Origin: Malania oleifera
Taxonomy: Eukaryota; Streptophyta; Magnoliopsida; Santalales; Ximeniaceae
Direction of reading: 5' to 3'
Assembly (NCBI RefSeq): GCF_029873635.1
Contig: NC_080426.1
Span: 50,110,093-50,174,092, forward strand
Length of the DNA: 64,000 bases
Positions within the stretch are counted from its first letter, which is position 1. Every line of letters begins with the position of its first letter. The position numbers were made by a program, and so were the translations under genes. Under the pieces are notes generated by a model. The model saw only the letters and a program-made list of their open reading frames with translations. It was not told where the DNA came from and searched no databases. Below, piece after piece: positions 34,470 to 46,885 of the stretch.

Positions 34470-35691
34470 TGTAAGGACTACACAACATACTTTCCATACT
34501 GAGCATACCTCCCTATCGTCTTTAGTAGGAACTCATTTTCACAGTACTGTATTCGCATTTCAATATTCACATTTCAGTATGTTGGTACATTTTATCACAT
34601 CAGTAATAATCTCATCATTTTTTGTATCATTTTCATCATTCCAGTACATATTTCATCTCATATTAGTATACAACTCAATTCATTATTTCTGTATAAAATA
34701 TTTCTACGTTTCACATTTCATCAATTCTGTATAAAATATTTTAATATAATCATATCATAATCTCATTTCTCAGTACAATTCACATATTTCGATTTCAATC
34801 ATATTCTTCATATTAAACAATCATTTCATATTTCCTCATACCACACAATTTTTCGCCTAATATTCATAATATAATAACCACCGTGAACATATCAAATTTT
34901 CATTTTCACATAATTACTCAACTGGTAATTTTCAAAAATAATCGTTATAATTTATTTCCCTTACCTGGCTTACCTCTAGCTTGCTAAAATACCCAATCCC
35001 ACACCTGCGGCATTTAAAACTCAAAACCCTAAAATTCATATTTTCCCCAAATTAATCAATTCAATTCTCAGAATAATAACTATTTTTAACATTTCCTAGG
35101 CTCACACACTCCCATTAATCGGTTAAATTCTAAAAACGTGGGTTTGATCCGCTTCCCATATTTAAATTTTATTTCTAACATATTAAAAATACTAATAGGA
35201 TCAAATCCCTGCAGTTAATCTAATTCCAAAATATTCCCAAAAATCTAATTTAATCAAATCCCTAAAATTTAACTTAATTCCAAAATATTCCCCAAAAATC
35301 TGCTATAATCAAATACTCCAATTTAATAATCCCATATTATAATTTAACCTGTTGAATTTTTAAAATAATTGACATAATTTGTGATCCTCACCTTAGTCTT
35401 AGAGTGGTGCCTAGGATTCCCAAATCAAAAATCTGCTCTGACTAACGTAACAAGGATCGAACTTAGGACTCGGTGGTGGTGTCTGATCATTAATTTGACT
35501 GAAGATTTAAGGAAAAATTGAGGAGAGAGTGAGAGGTTATCTTATCCCAGGAGTGGTGCCAACGTCGCTCCCACAACAAATCCACTCCAATTAAAATGTC
35601 GGTGGCGGAAAACGGAACCCAGGGGTATCTTCCGTTTTTCGATTGGCGCCCGTTTGGCAGAGAAAATTGAGGAGAGAGAGAGAGAGAAGAC

Positions 35692-35739
<48 letters not shown>

Positions 35740-36017
35740 GAAGCGGAGAGAGTGAGAGATGACTCTAGGGGGGGCATTCCATCTTTTATAATTACAGCTG
35801 CTTCCTGAACGAAAGATCCTTCAGGAAGATTAATATAACCTTATAATATATTATATTATAATAATATTATATTATATACTTATGTATATATATATATATA
35901 TAACTACCATATTACTTAATTTAATTAATTCAATTTAATATTAATTTATTAATTAATAATTAATCCTAAATATTTTTATTATTTTATTTATTTATTTTTC
36001 TTTTTAGAATAATAACA
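34470..36017 (-). repeat. 3' LTR of minus-strand gypsy element
   Basis: 1548 bp. On the minus strand it starts TGTTATTATTC at 36017, after a GGAGAA-type purine tract (36025-36018), and ends GTCCTTACA at 34470. Its features are an inverted repeat (arms 35801-35809 and 35820-35828), a TATA box (TATAAAAG, 35790-35783), and a long CT leader (GA run at about 35680-35740 on plus). No matching target duplication is visible because its other end is not here. Confidence 0.7.
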
Positions 36018-36039
36018 TTCTCCTGTAATAATTATTTTT

Positions 36040-36840
36040 GTGGAAACAATAAATCAGAAGCTTGTCATTCTTAGAATATGCTACCATTTTGTGGCAGTAT
36101 ATTCTCAAGTAATTCAACGGGCATCTTGACCCATTAAAATTTTCAAAGTCCGAAACCTTAAATTTTGGCGATAAGACCACATTTGGGACCAAACACAAAT
36201 CAAAAGCATCAACCCATCCAAACAAATTGGTTCCTTCCATGGCCCGTAGGCGCTCTTCTAGTACCTCGTATTTGCGGTCAGCTTCTGATTTAAGAGTAGA
36301 TTCCTTGGTCATTCTAGAATCTGAGACCAAATTGGGGGTGTCCAAATAGATAGGAACCTCGAATCTGACATTACGGGCACGAACAGATGGGCACTCGAAC
36401 CTAGGCCAATTGCCATGTTAGTGGGTTAGGATGATGGTTGCCTATGAACGGGAGTGAACCCTAGTGAGTATAAAGGTTCTTCTTCTGTTATGGCTTCGGG
36501 AACCTGTGCAGCCTTCCATTTGCTTGCAGGGATCATTAACTCCATCTATTTATTCATTTGTTCCTTGATTTCCCTGACATCTTGGCGTACTTCTTCATGG
36601 CTTTGTTCTAGACCCATCATGCGGCTTTCCAACTGCTCACTCATGATTCTAGCTTTTTGTCTAGAGTTGTAAGGATGCAGAATTGACTTATGTTGCTCAA
36701 TATTGACCTTGAAATTTAGTTCTAACACAATGGTTTTACTAACAACTGGAATATGAGTGGTGACCCATTGGCAATGACTATGCATGAAATGCATAAATGT
36801 GATGCAACCTAAAACGACTACTTTGCCAAAATTCAAGGAA
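36040..36840 (-). pseudogene. Truncated gypsy gag, minus strand
   Basis: The N-terminal part has a coiled-coil-like stretch (LESRMMGLEQSHEEVRQDVREIKEQMNK, about 36640-36546). The capsid start follows (KFKVSDFENFNGSRCPLNYL and YCHKMVAYSKNDKLLIYCFHKN, about 36180-36040), typical of plant gypsy gag. The frame then passes straight into non-coding sequence and the polypurine tract, so the rest of gag and all of pol are missing. Stops and a frame change lie between the two parts. Confidence 0.75.
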
Positions 36841-37125
36841 AAACCTTATCACCTAATGAAAAATCCCAGCTTTTGGTATACAATCCTCAGTTTAAAAATT
36901 GAGTTGTCTTTTGCAATTCGCTAACATATTCATTTTCCTCTGCTAACTTCTAAAAATTGTCCCATCTTCTAAGCATTCAAGTCCTTCCTCAATCATTCCT
37001 TTCCCTATAGTCATAACTTTTTTTTTACTTCCACACATGTTGAGGCAAGACATGGCCACTGAAAGTCCCCTTTGAGGAGTGAGAACTTCCTGAGGACACA
37101 ATGGTTGGAAAATTCAAAGGACTAT

Positions 37126-37205
37126 TGTAGTAATCCAAAAAAAATTTTTAATTAATTAATTAATCAAATAATTATTATTAATTAAATAATATAATATAAT
37201 ATAAT

Positions 37206-37257
<52 letters not shown>

Positions 37258-37347
37258 TAAGGATACTTCTTGAAGAAGTATCCTTGAAGAGTTAAAATCA
37301 TACACCCCCCAGCCGTTTCTCTTCTCTCTCTCCCCCCCCCCCTTCAA

Positions 37348-37417
<70 letters not shown>

Positions 37418-38007
37418 CTCTTTCATTTTTCTACCAAATTGAAGAACGGACGTCATTTCCGAGTCTTAGCTCTACTCTTCAACGATTTAATCGGAGAAAT
37501 TTCATCATCCGCATGCCGTAGGCACCACTCTAGGGATAGGGTAAGTGGACTAGATTACGTCAGTTTCTTACTTTAAAAATCTACCCAAATAAATTTGAGT
37601 ATATGATTATAGGGATATTATGTCAATTTTTATTTTAAATTTTAGCCAATTAAATTTGAGTATATGATTATGGGGATATTATGTCAGTTTTTATTTTAAA
37701 ATTTAACTCATTAAATTTGAGTATATGATTATGGGGATATTATGTCAGTTCTTATTTTAAAATTTAGCCAATTAAATTTGAGTATATGATTATGGGGATA
37801 TTATGTCAGTTTTCATTTTAAAATTTAACTGATTAAATTTGCATATAAGATTATGGGGATATTATGTCAGCTTTGATTTAAATATATTTGAGTTAAATTA
37901 TACTACGGGGATTTGATCACATTTGGGATTTTTCAAAATATATTGGGGATTAAATTTAAATATGGGGAGCTCATCATACCCGTAATTTTTTTTATTATTT
38001 AAATCTA

Positions 38008-38048
<41 letters not shown>

Positions 38049-39055
38049 AATTTCACAAGCAAGCTATGAAATTTTAATTATTATATAAATTGTGTGGCAT
38101 GAGTTATTTTATTTCATAATTGAGAAAATTTGGAGTTTTATAGTATTATATTTATTATGTGATTTATGGCAAATATTAAGGCAATTTTATTGCAAACTAT
38201 ATGTTGAGAAAATGATGAAATTATGATACTGTTTTATTACATAAATTGCAATTATATGTTTTGAGAATCCTGATGGGCCGGATGTGGTGGATGCTCGGTA
38301 TTGTAGCTACAGAGGAATATTAGTGAAATCACACTGTTATGGAAGTGTTGGCGGTGGACAGTCAGTTTGGCCTGAGTAGGGTTGTACCCACCTGTTTTCG
38401 GACCAGGATGTGATAGGCAAACTGATTTTACATACATAAACTTTTTACTTACCTTTGGTCGGTCAACCAATGCTATGTCCAGTCTTCGGACCGCACAACA
38501 CGTCATGGGGGTTGAACATGACATGCATCGGCTAGAAGTTGTTCCTTTATATATATTTGTGTATTTATGTGACTTTGGCCATTAAATATGCCTATATATT
38601 GTTTTGAAGAAAAGTACGTGTATTTATTTAAATATAGGATTCAAAGCTTATAAATTCAATTTCTAGTATAATAAAGTTATTTAAAATTATTATTAAATTA
38701 TTTCTACACTAAAGCTCATTTTAGCCACACACTGATAATAATCTAGTCCTTACTTACTGAGAGGTGTCTTACTCCAATATTTAATTCATATTTCAGGATG
38801 TACCAGAGATCAGGCCTAGCGAACTTCGGGGCAGGGTTAGGTATATAGTTTAGCGTAAGTGTTTGTATGATACTAGTTAATTTTCTTTTATCTTCCAAGT
38901 GATGTAAATAATGTTATTTGGAGATACCTATGTAAATATGGTGGTTTAGTACTCTGTATGATATATGAGGTTTTAGATTGCTCATACTGTTTGCAAAAAA
39001 AAAAAATATTTATGGAAAGTGGCACCCTAGACCCCTCTGGGTTCGGGGCGTCACA
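37126..39055 (+). repeat. 5' LTR of a plus-strand element
   Basis: 1930 bp from TGTAGTAATCC to GGGGCGTCACA, followed by a primer binding site, so it is a 5' LTR. It has a nearly perfect palindrome (37259-37285), a CT leader (37349-37411), a 61-bp minisatellite (37555-37870), and the conserved hairpin near 38754-38773. ACTAT (37121-37125) precedes it. Its internal region is cut after about 58 bp by the next element. Start and promoter layout resemble the LTR at 34470-36017, so the two may be related families. Confidence 0.8.
37555..37870 (+). repeat. 61-bp minisatellite within LTR, five copies
   Basis: AAATTTGAGTATATGATTAT followed by GGGGATATTATGTCAG recurs with phase marks at 37591, 37652, 37713, 37774 and 37835, exactly 61 bp apart. 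Confidence 0.92.
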
Positions 39056-39059
39056 GATG

Positions 39060-39103
39060 TGGTATTAGAGAAAATATCCGGGTCGTCGCAGTTGTGGTAT
39101 CAT
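39060..39103 (+). promoter_or_regulatory. Primer binding site, apparently duplicated
   Basis: TGGTATTAGAG begins 4 bp after the LTR (39060-39070). A second copy of LTR-end-plus-site (GGGTCGTCGCAGTTGTGGTATCATAG) follows at about 39080-39105. Both resemble the initiator-tRNA-Met-type site TGGTATCAGAGC. Confidence 0.7.
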
Positions 39104-39113
39104 AGACAGGTTA

Positions 39114-41180
39114 TGTAGAGACCCAATCCCATAAAATAAGGAAATAAATAAGAAAAACGTAAAAAGGTAATTTTGGCAAGCTTCGTCAATGAAGGCAAGG
39201 TTCTCGTTGACAAATGCCCTATAAGGATTTGTCACCGAAATTTAGAGCCTTGGCAACGAAGAGATTCCGACCGACAGGAAAAATATTAGAATAGGATTTG
39301 TTGACAAATCCCAGGTTCTCGTCAACGAATGCCTATAAGGTTCATCGCCAAAATTCAGAGCCTCGGCAACAAAAAGATCTAGAGCAGCTGGAAAAATATC
39401 GAGCTGGTGTTCGTTGACGAATAGCCTTGGTGGTTCGTCAACAAAGGCGTTGACTCGTGGATCTGTAGTAAATAGGATTGTATTAAAGTATTGTTCTTTG
39501 ATTTTTAGGTTTTGAGAACTCGGTTCGTTGTTTTGGAGCCGTGTAGTTCGTGTTTTCAATGTTCAGGGGAAAAAGGTAAAGGGATTTGTTTACATCAGTA
39601 TTTTTGGAAAACTAAACAGTTAGAAAGTTAGCTTATGCTTATATGTACGATAGGACTGCTTATTTGCGAAGTTTCACCAGTTAAAAATATCGATTTTTCG
39701 GTTTTGGTAAAAAGTCAGATTTTCGCATATGATCTCCAAACTTTCCAAAACTACTTTATTTGTATTAAACCTAACGTAGGAGATGCCCGAAACACTTGTT
39801 TTCTGTTTAAATGATGTTTTCGAACTATATACTATGTATGGTCTGTTTTTACCCAAATGAGTGTGACATATGTTATGAAATGGAATATGTGTAACTGATT
39901 AATACGTATATGAATTATGTGAACTGAAGTTCCAAATTGTTATCAGAAAATATGGAAAATAGGTGCCAGTTAGATACCGAACTCTATGTGTGAAAAGGTT
40001 CAACCGAAAGTGTGTGTGCCGGTTTATACCACGGTTTGAATGAAAGAAAGAATGGATGAAAGAATGTATGAAAGAATGCATGAATGAGATTATGAAAATA
40101 CTGGAACTGTACAGGTGATTTATGAATTTGAAACAGGTTATTATGTTTTATTGTAAATTGTATATATAATATTGGGACCGCAACTTGTTACTATGAGAGC
40201 CTTATGAAGCTCAACGTCATTATGAAAGCCTTAAAAAGCTTAATGTTATTATGTAAGCGTGGTACCGTTGCTAGAAATGAGATACAGTGCAACCACACAT
40301 CTGATTCTCAGTGTGGGTATCTATGCAGTCGTCTTGGTATGAAGGGCCACTGGTTGATCACGGACCAGGGTGGTGATGGCCAAGATGGACTGGAGTAAAT
40401 TACGATGCCTGGCAATTCTTGCACGAACAGGGCTCGATCAATGCTTTATTATTGCACAACCCACGCCATGGGGTAGTGTTGGCATAGTTATTATGATGTT
40501 TCAAAGCTAGACGGTGTTCTAAATATACATATGCATGATTTAAAAACAAAAATGGGCAAAGTCAAAGGTTTAAGTACCGGGCGGAGGGATTGTACGGTGT
40601 ATGGACCTGTGCCCTACCCTAACCTCGGGAACTCTCGCTTGTTATGATGCTGAATTAGCTATTGTAGGATTTATATTTATATATCTTCTATATTACAATG
40701 TTGAGAATATGCTTTACATGTAACTACTTTCAACTGAAATTAACACATGTTGTCACACACTGATGTAATATCTTCTAACTTACTGAGAAGTGTCTCACCC
40801 CAACTTACAACCTTTGTTTCAAGTCCTTCAGGTTACAGGTTCTAGGCTTTTAGAGGGACGTCGAAGCTTAGTACTGTTTTTAGCTTACGTGAGTGTTTTG
40901 TATATGTACTGGACTTAGTTCAGGTGGTCTTTTTGGGAATGTAATATAGGTTATGTTTTAGTACGATCATATGTATGTAAGGACACAATTAGAAACTCTG
41001 GTATGTCTATTAGAATCCATATGAATGTTGTGTTTTCTGCAATGTATAAAAGCACAGATATGTATGAATACACTCGTATGTCCCTATTTAAGGCAGGTAG
41101 TTTATGTATGTTATCAGATATGTGCAAACCATATATGATTGGTAGCACTCCGGGCCCACCTATTAGGATGGGGCGTTACA
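39114..41180 (+). repeat. 5' LTR of gypsy element 39114-46885
   Basis: 2067 bp, TGTAGAGACCC...GGGGCGTTACA. GTTGACGAA-type motifs lie at 39183-39450. The TATA and CT leader seen in the related LTR at 49546 appear to be deleted (near 39460). A conserved hairpin is at about 40783-40800. The expected primer binding site after 41180 is largely lost (only AGTTATAGATTCTGTAG remains). Confidence 0.82.
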
Positions 41181-41345
41181 AGTTATAGATTCTGTAGACT
41201 TTAGGAATAGTTATTAGCAGAGTTTAGGTATAAATTATGATGGGGATAGGAATGGACAGGTTAGGAATTTTTTTTAGCTAATTATTTTTATACGTTGTAA
41301 CAATAGATTTTAAGATTTTAAAATATTTTTTGTCTTTTCTTCAAA

Positions 41346-42272
41346 ATGGACCCCAAAGATAACAACATGAATGCTGGACGAAGTACTAATACGGAGATTT
41401 TCAATGAAGAAGGCAATAATTCTACTTCAGTGCTACGTGAGTTAGTCCAGCAGGTTATGGTAGAAATCATGCGGAGCTCTAGGGTACAAAATTGCCCGCC
41501 CACTGACCAAGGTTGTACCATCGAGCAATTCACCCCCAGGAACCCCCTAACTTTTGAGGGAGGAGCTAATCCAATGGTTGCAAAAAATTAGATCCAGAAG
41601 ATGGAGGAGTTATTGGTAGTCCTTCACTACGCAGACGAGCAGAAGGTTCGATATGCCGCTCTTAAAATGACTGGGGAGACCAAATGATGGTGGATTTCTA
41701 TGAAGCTACTCAAGGAATAAAGGCCAAAACTAGCAACCATTACCTAGAAGCACTTTAAGGAGATTTTATTTGATCAATACTTTCCTGCTTCCACCAATGA
41801 TTCCAAGGCGGAGGAGTTCACAAATTTAACCCAGGGGAACTTGACCGTTCAGCAATATATGGCCAAGTTTATTGAGCTGTCTCGATTCGCCCCGTATCTA
41901 ATTCCAGATGAATCAAAGAAGGCTCGGAGATTTGAGAAAGGTTTGAGTCTGAGGATCTATGAGCAGGTGGTGGCATTTCAAGTTCAAAACTTCTCCAAGT
42001 TGGTGGATAAAGCAGTGTAATAGAAAAAGTCCACAGAGGAGTGCAGAGATATTGAACAAGAGGAAGAGGCCTATGCCTCTAGGTTTTCACGCTATTGCAA
42101 GTCAGGGTCCTTAGAAGAGAAATAATAATAATGTGGGTGAGAGACAAGTAATGGGGAATTTAGCTTATCAAGGTAATCCATCACGCCCTCTTTGTCCTAA
42201 ATGCAATATCAGGCATTGGGATGAATGCCAGGTTAGAGGAATTATCTGTTATCGATGCGATAGACCGACCAC
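41346..42272 (+). pseudogene. Gypsy gag remnant, interrupted by solo LTR
   Basis: The ATG at 41346 opens MDPKDNNMNAG. IEQFTPRNPLTFEGGANPMVA, the capsid domain ([48 protein letters not shown]) and the zinc-knuckle start (CPKCNIRHWDEC, CYRCD) follow. The knuckle is split at 42272 by the solo LTR and resumes at 44485 (RDCCMPPNNAP in one frame). Stops occur near 41588, 41685, 41718 and 42018. Confidence 0.86.
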
Positions 42273-44484
42273 TGTTGACTTTTTGAGTCTGATCCTTATT
42301 TTTATGCTGACAAAGCATCTGTATCTTATGTGTGTATTTAGTTTGTGAACAAACTCATATTTTAGCACACACATAAGGAGTAAGGGAAATAGAGGCAAAG
42401 ACGGATCTTAATGCACATACACCTGGCGTACTCTATGAAGAGAAGAGTAAAAGATCAAGAAGAAGACATTTAAATTTCATTGTATTGCATTTAGTTTATA
42501 TTTTGGTCTGTAATAATGCATGACATGCATGATATGGATGATAAGCTCAGTGATGACTGTAGATGGACCGTAGGGAAATCAAAAGACCATAGACAAACTT
42601 TGATCAACCTTCGGTTGACCGACGTCGGATTTTTGGGCTCAATTAAGAAGCATAGGCCATAGATTGACCTTAAGTCCCCAAGCACCTCTTGAAAAATCTC
42701 CTATAACTTAAAAGTTATACCATAAGTAACAGGGGTGAATTCTTATAAAAATCAGGACCAAAAATAATCTTTGAAAGGGCCCCAGTCGACCGAACCCACC
42801 TAGTTATACTCAACTGGGTCGACTGAACCTCTGTTAGCTGAAAAGACTTAGCCACAGTCGACCGAACCTGTGGCAGTATAAAGGTCACAGTCAACCAAAT
42901 AATTCGAAAGTCAACATTTTGACTTTACAAGGTCAACTATTCAATTTTTTGAGCATATAGTACTAGGTCAATCGAACCAATACATGTCTGACACCCCAAC
43001 TGTTCGGCTGACCGTTTGTATAGTTCAAATTGGCCACAGTCGATCGAACCACATGAATGGTCAACCAAACCTCAGCCATGTGCGACCGAACCTACAAAGG
43101 GGTTCAAAATTGCCTTGATACAATAGACCATATCTACAGTTCAAAAGTGCCATGGTCGACCGAACCTTGAATATGGTCAACCGAACCTCTCGGATTGGCG
43201 AGATTTTTACCGTTGTTAAATAGGGTTTTTTTTCATTAAACCAAATTGAACATTTACAAAAATACCCAGCGTGTCACTAACAGTCATAAATTTCCGAAAG
43301 TCTATATATACCCCCTTCATAACTCAAAATTAGTAAGATGATTAGTCAGAAAAACCTCTCAAATTTTTATATCCTATTTTCATCTTCCTAAGCCTATTTT
43401 TCATCCTCTTTTTTATTATTACTTTGAAAGATCAATCTCTAAATAAGGATTTTCTTTAAACATCCTTGTGGGCATTTGTTTTACAAATCAAAATCTTTTT
43501 TACTCTCATAGTTTATTCACGCTTCATATCTTATTTTTGAGAGTAAATCAAAGTTTTCTCCATATATATTCGTTGATATATATTCTTGGAGAAAATATAT
43601 TTCTTTGCATGTGAATCTTGCACACATATTGCAAGACTTCAAAGGCTCATATATTCCTAATTGCAAAACTGTTTTTGAGCAAGAATCCTAGTTCCCCTAT
43701 GCTTTATTTGAAAAACTAGCTTTGGGAAAACTCTTGGCATATTGAAAAGAGTACCTTGAGCATATTTTTTATTTTAATATCTTTTCTTGGAAGGTCTCTT
43801 ATTCTTTGTTAGTAAGCAAATTATTTTTCATACTCGATTTTTATCGAGAAATATTTTTGAGTGAAAAATACACATTCTCACATTGAGCTTTAATTCATAT
43901 CATACGTGAGTGTATTGAGCATATTGTTGTACATCATTAGCTTAGTGTTAGAAACACATTTGTTTGTATACAAAATTATTAATTATCTGTTGTATTCTCG
44001 ACGGGTTATCGAAAGAGGGAGACTAGCCTTGTGTATAGTCCCGAACTTGCTCAGACCCGGTTAGGAGAGCACCAGACTGGTTCAAATCCGATTAAGAGAA
44101 TTAGGTGCATCATCTTGGTAAGGTGTTGTAAATGGTGTCGCTCCACCCGCAAGTGAGCAACTTAGTTGAATCCTCTTGCTTGTGAACTTGAGGCGAGGAT
44201 GTAGGCAATATTGGCCGAACCCCGATAACATATTATATGTCATTCTATTTCCCTGCACTATTTAATTTTCCACATTTATTTTTTTATATTTCTATTTTTG
44301 TGAAAGCTTGGGAAATACTGAGATTGCTTTGATTTTTTAAATATTTGCTCAATTAATTACCAGTGTGATTGGGATTGCATAGGCAGACCCTAGGTTGCGT
44401 AATACTGTTGTCATCTAGCTTAACCTAGGCATAAATTTTTAAATACCCAATTCACCACCTATTGGAAATACACCAATTCCATCA
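42273..44484 (+). mobile_element. Solo LTR of a Sirevirus-type copia element
   Basis: 2212 bp from TGTTGACTTTTTGAGTCTG to AATTCCATCA, flanked by perfect ACCAC target duplications (42268-42272 and 44485-44489). The start and the end (CCCAATTCACC...) match Sirevirus LTR ends. GGTCGACCGAACC-type palindromes, about ten copies, run from 42788 to 43190, upstream of TATATATA (43303-43310). No internal domain. Confidence 0.92.
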
Positions 44485-46885
44485 ACCACATTGCACGAGA
44501 TTGTTGTATGCCGCCTAATAATGCACCCACTCCTAGTCAATCCCGGGCAAACAATCAAGCACCCCAAGGCAACTATCACAGAAACACCGCCCAGGTGCGC
44601 GTTCATTCTCTTACTCCAAAAGATGTAGAAAATGCCAATAATGCGGTGACAGGTAATATAAAACTGGTAGTATTATTTGATTATGGAGCAGCACATTCTT
44701 TTTTATATATATGGTGTATGTTAAAATGTGTGGGGTGGGAGCCCAACCATTGAATGCTGATTTATCTGTGGTTACATCGATAGGGACTGTAGTGGTATGT
44801 AGAAAGGTACTTAAAGGCTATCCAATTTGTATCTAAGGAAGAATGCTACCTGCTAATTTAGTAGTGTTTCATATGCATAAATTTGATGTAATTATGGGGA
44901 TGGATTGGCTAGCCTTTAACTATGCTAGTATAAACTGTTACAAGAAAGAGGTAATATTCAGACCTCCTGGAGAGCAGGTATACAAATTTTTTGGTTCATG
45001 CATGCGTTCCTCGCCGCAAATATTGTCAGCTATTCAAAGAAAAAGTCTACTCTTGGATGGATGTTAGGGGTACCTAGCATGTGTGAAAGAAGCACCAAAG
45101 GAAGAGCTAAAGCTTGAGGATGTCCCGATAGTGAGAGAATTCTCGGATGTATTCCCAGAGGACTTACTTGGGCTGCCTCCCGATCGCGAAGTTGAGTTCG
45201 CTATCGACCTACTTCCAGGAACGACACCAATCTCTAAGGTTCCATATCGAATGGCTCCAGTAGAATTGAAAGAATTGAAGGAACAGTTACAGGAGTTGAT
45301 GGGCAAAGGGTTCATCAGACCTAGTGTGTCACTGTGCGGAGCACAAGTTCTTTTTGTTAAAAATAAAAATAGGTTGATAAGAATGTGTATTGATTACCAA
45401 GAAATAAACAAGGTGACAATTAAGAACAAGTACCCAGTACCCTATATAGATGACTTGTTTGACTAACTCCAAGGAACACAAGTCTTCTCTAAGATCGATC
45501 TCCGATCAAGTTATCATTAGGTGAAAATCAAGTCAGAGGATGTTCCAAAGACTACATTTCGAACTAGACATGATCACTATGAATTCTTAGTTATGTCGTT
45601 CGGACTGACCAATGCTCCTACAACATTTATGGACCTTATGAACAGGATTTTTCATGAATATCTAGATCAATTTGTGTTGGTAATTATTTATGATATTTTG
45701 GTTTATTCGAAGAGTCCTAAGAAACATGAGAACCATTTAAGGTTGGTACTCCAAGTGCTTAGAGAAAAGAAGCTTTATGCCAAATTTAAGAAATGTGAGT
45801 TTTGATTGGAAAAAGTTGCATTCCTAGGACATGTGATATCCAGGGATGGTATTTTTGTGGACCCAAGTAAAATAGAGGCAGTAGTGGATTGGGCGAGACC
45901 GAAGAATGTTCACAAGGTTTAGGAGTTTCTTAGGTTCGGTAGGATATTATCGCTGATTCGTGGAAGGGTTTTCTAAGTTATTGGGTCCTTTGACGAGATT
46001 GACAAGAAAGAATGTGAAGTATGAATGAACAGATGAATGTGAGCAAAGTTTCCAAGAATTAAAGTAATAACTCATCACTGTACCAGTACTGACAATTCCT
46101 TCAGGGGATTGTGATTTTGTGATTTATAGTGATGCATCTTGGAAAGGGTTTCGGTGCGTATTAATGCAACAGGGGAAGGTCATTGCATATGCTTCTTAGC
46201 AACTCAAGGAGTACGAGAAGAATTATGCTACACACGATTTGGAACTGGCAACAGTGGTACTCGCGTTGAAGATCTAGAGATACTATCTGTATGGTGAAAG
46301 GTGCGAGATTTTTACAGACTATAAAAGTCTCAAGTACTTCTTTACGCAAAAAGAAATAAACATGAGACAGAGAAGATTATTAAAACTGATTAAGGACTAT
46401 GATTGTACCATCAACTACCACCCAGAGAAAGCTAATGTGGTAGCAGATGAGTTAAGTCAAAAGTCATTGAAAGCATCAATCTCAGCAGTGGTGACTCAAC
46501 ATTAAATCATGATGGATCTGGAAAAATTTGGTGTGGAAATAGTGGAGGGAAATCATTAGGCTTTCATTGCTAATCTGGTAATCCAACCGACCTTGCTAGA
46601 AAAGATTAAGACCGCACTGATGAAAGATACAGAGTTGGTGAAGATTATGGATAAGGTACAGAGTGGACTGAGGGCAGATTTTAACATTTTAGATGATGGG
46701 GTTTGAGGTTTCAAACTAGATTATGTATACTCAATGATGGAGAGATTAAAAGAACAATTCTAGAAGAAACTCATCGCTCTCTATATACAGTGCATCTAGG
46801 AAGCACCAAGATGTAATGGGGTTTACGAGAATCTTTTTGGTGGAACAACATCAAAAGAGAAATTACTCGATTTGTGGAGCAGTTT
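44485..46885 (+). pseudogene. Gypsy pol remnant: protease, RT, RNase H, integrase start
   Basis: The protease starts near 44590 with VHSLTP and LFDYGAAHSFL, where the catalytic DSG/DTG is DYG. It continues FDVIMGMDWLAFNYASINC (about 44880-44940). RT runs about 45083-45805; its active-site segment reads IIYDILVY in place of the usual IDD. RNase H follows at about 46110-46470, then the integrase zinc region up to 46885, ending just before the CLTCQ step seen in the element at 1-7722. Stops lie at about 45463, 45518, 45803 and 46197, with shifts near 45920-45960 and 46700. Inactive. Confidence 0.87.

Larger units (their letters stand above)
39114..46885 (+). mobile_element. Ty3/gypsy element, 5' LTR through integrase start
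   Basis: 5' LTR (39114-41180), gag (41346-42272), a nested solo Sirevirus-type LTR (42273-44484), then rest of gag, protease, RT, RNase H and the integrase zinc region to 46885, where the next element begins. It is the same broad Del/Tekay-type group as the element at 1-7722. The 3' half, including most of integrase and the 3' LTR, is not in the window. The preceding GGTTA (39109-39113) is the expected target duplication. Confidence 0.85.
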
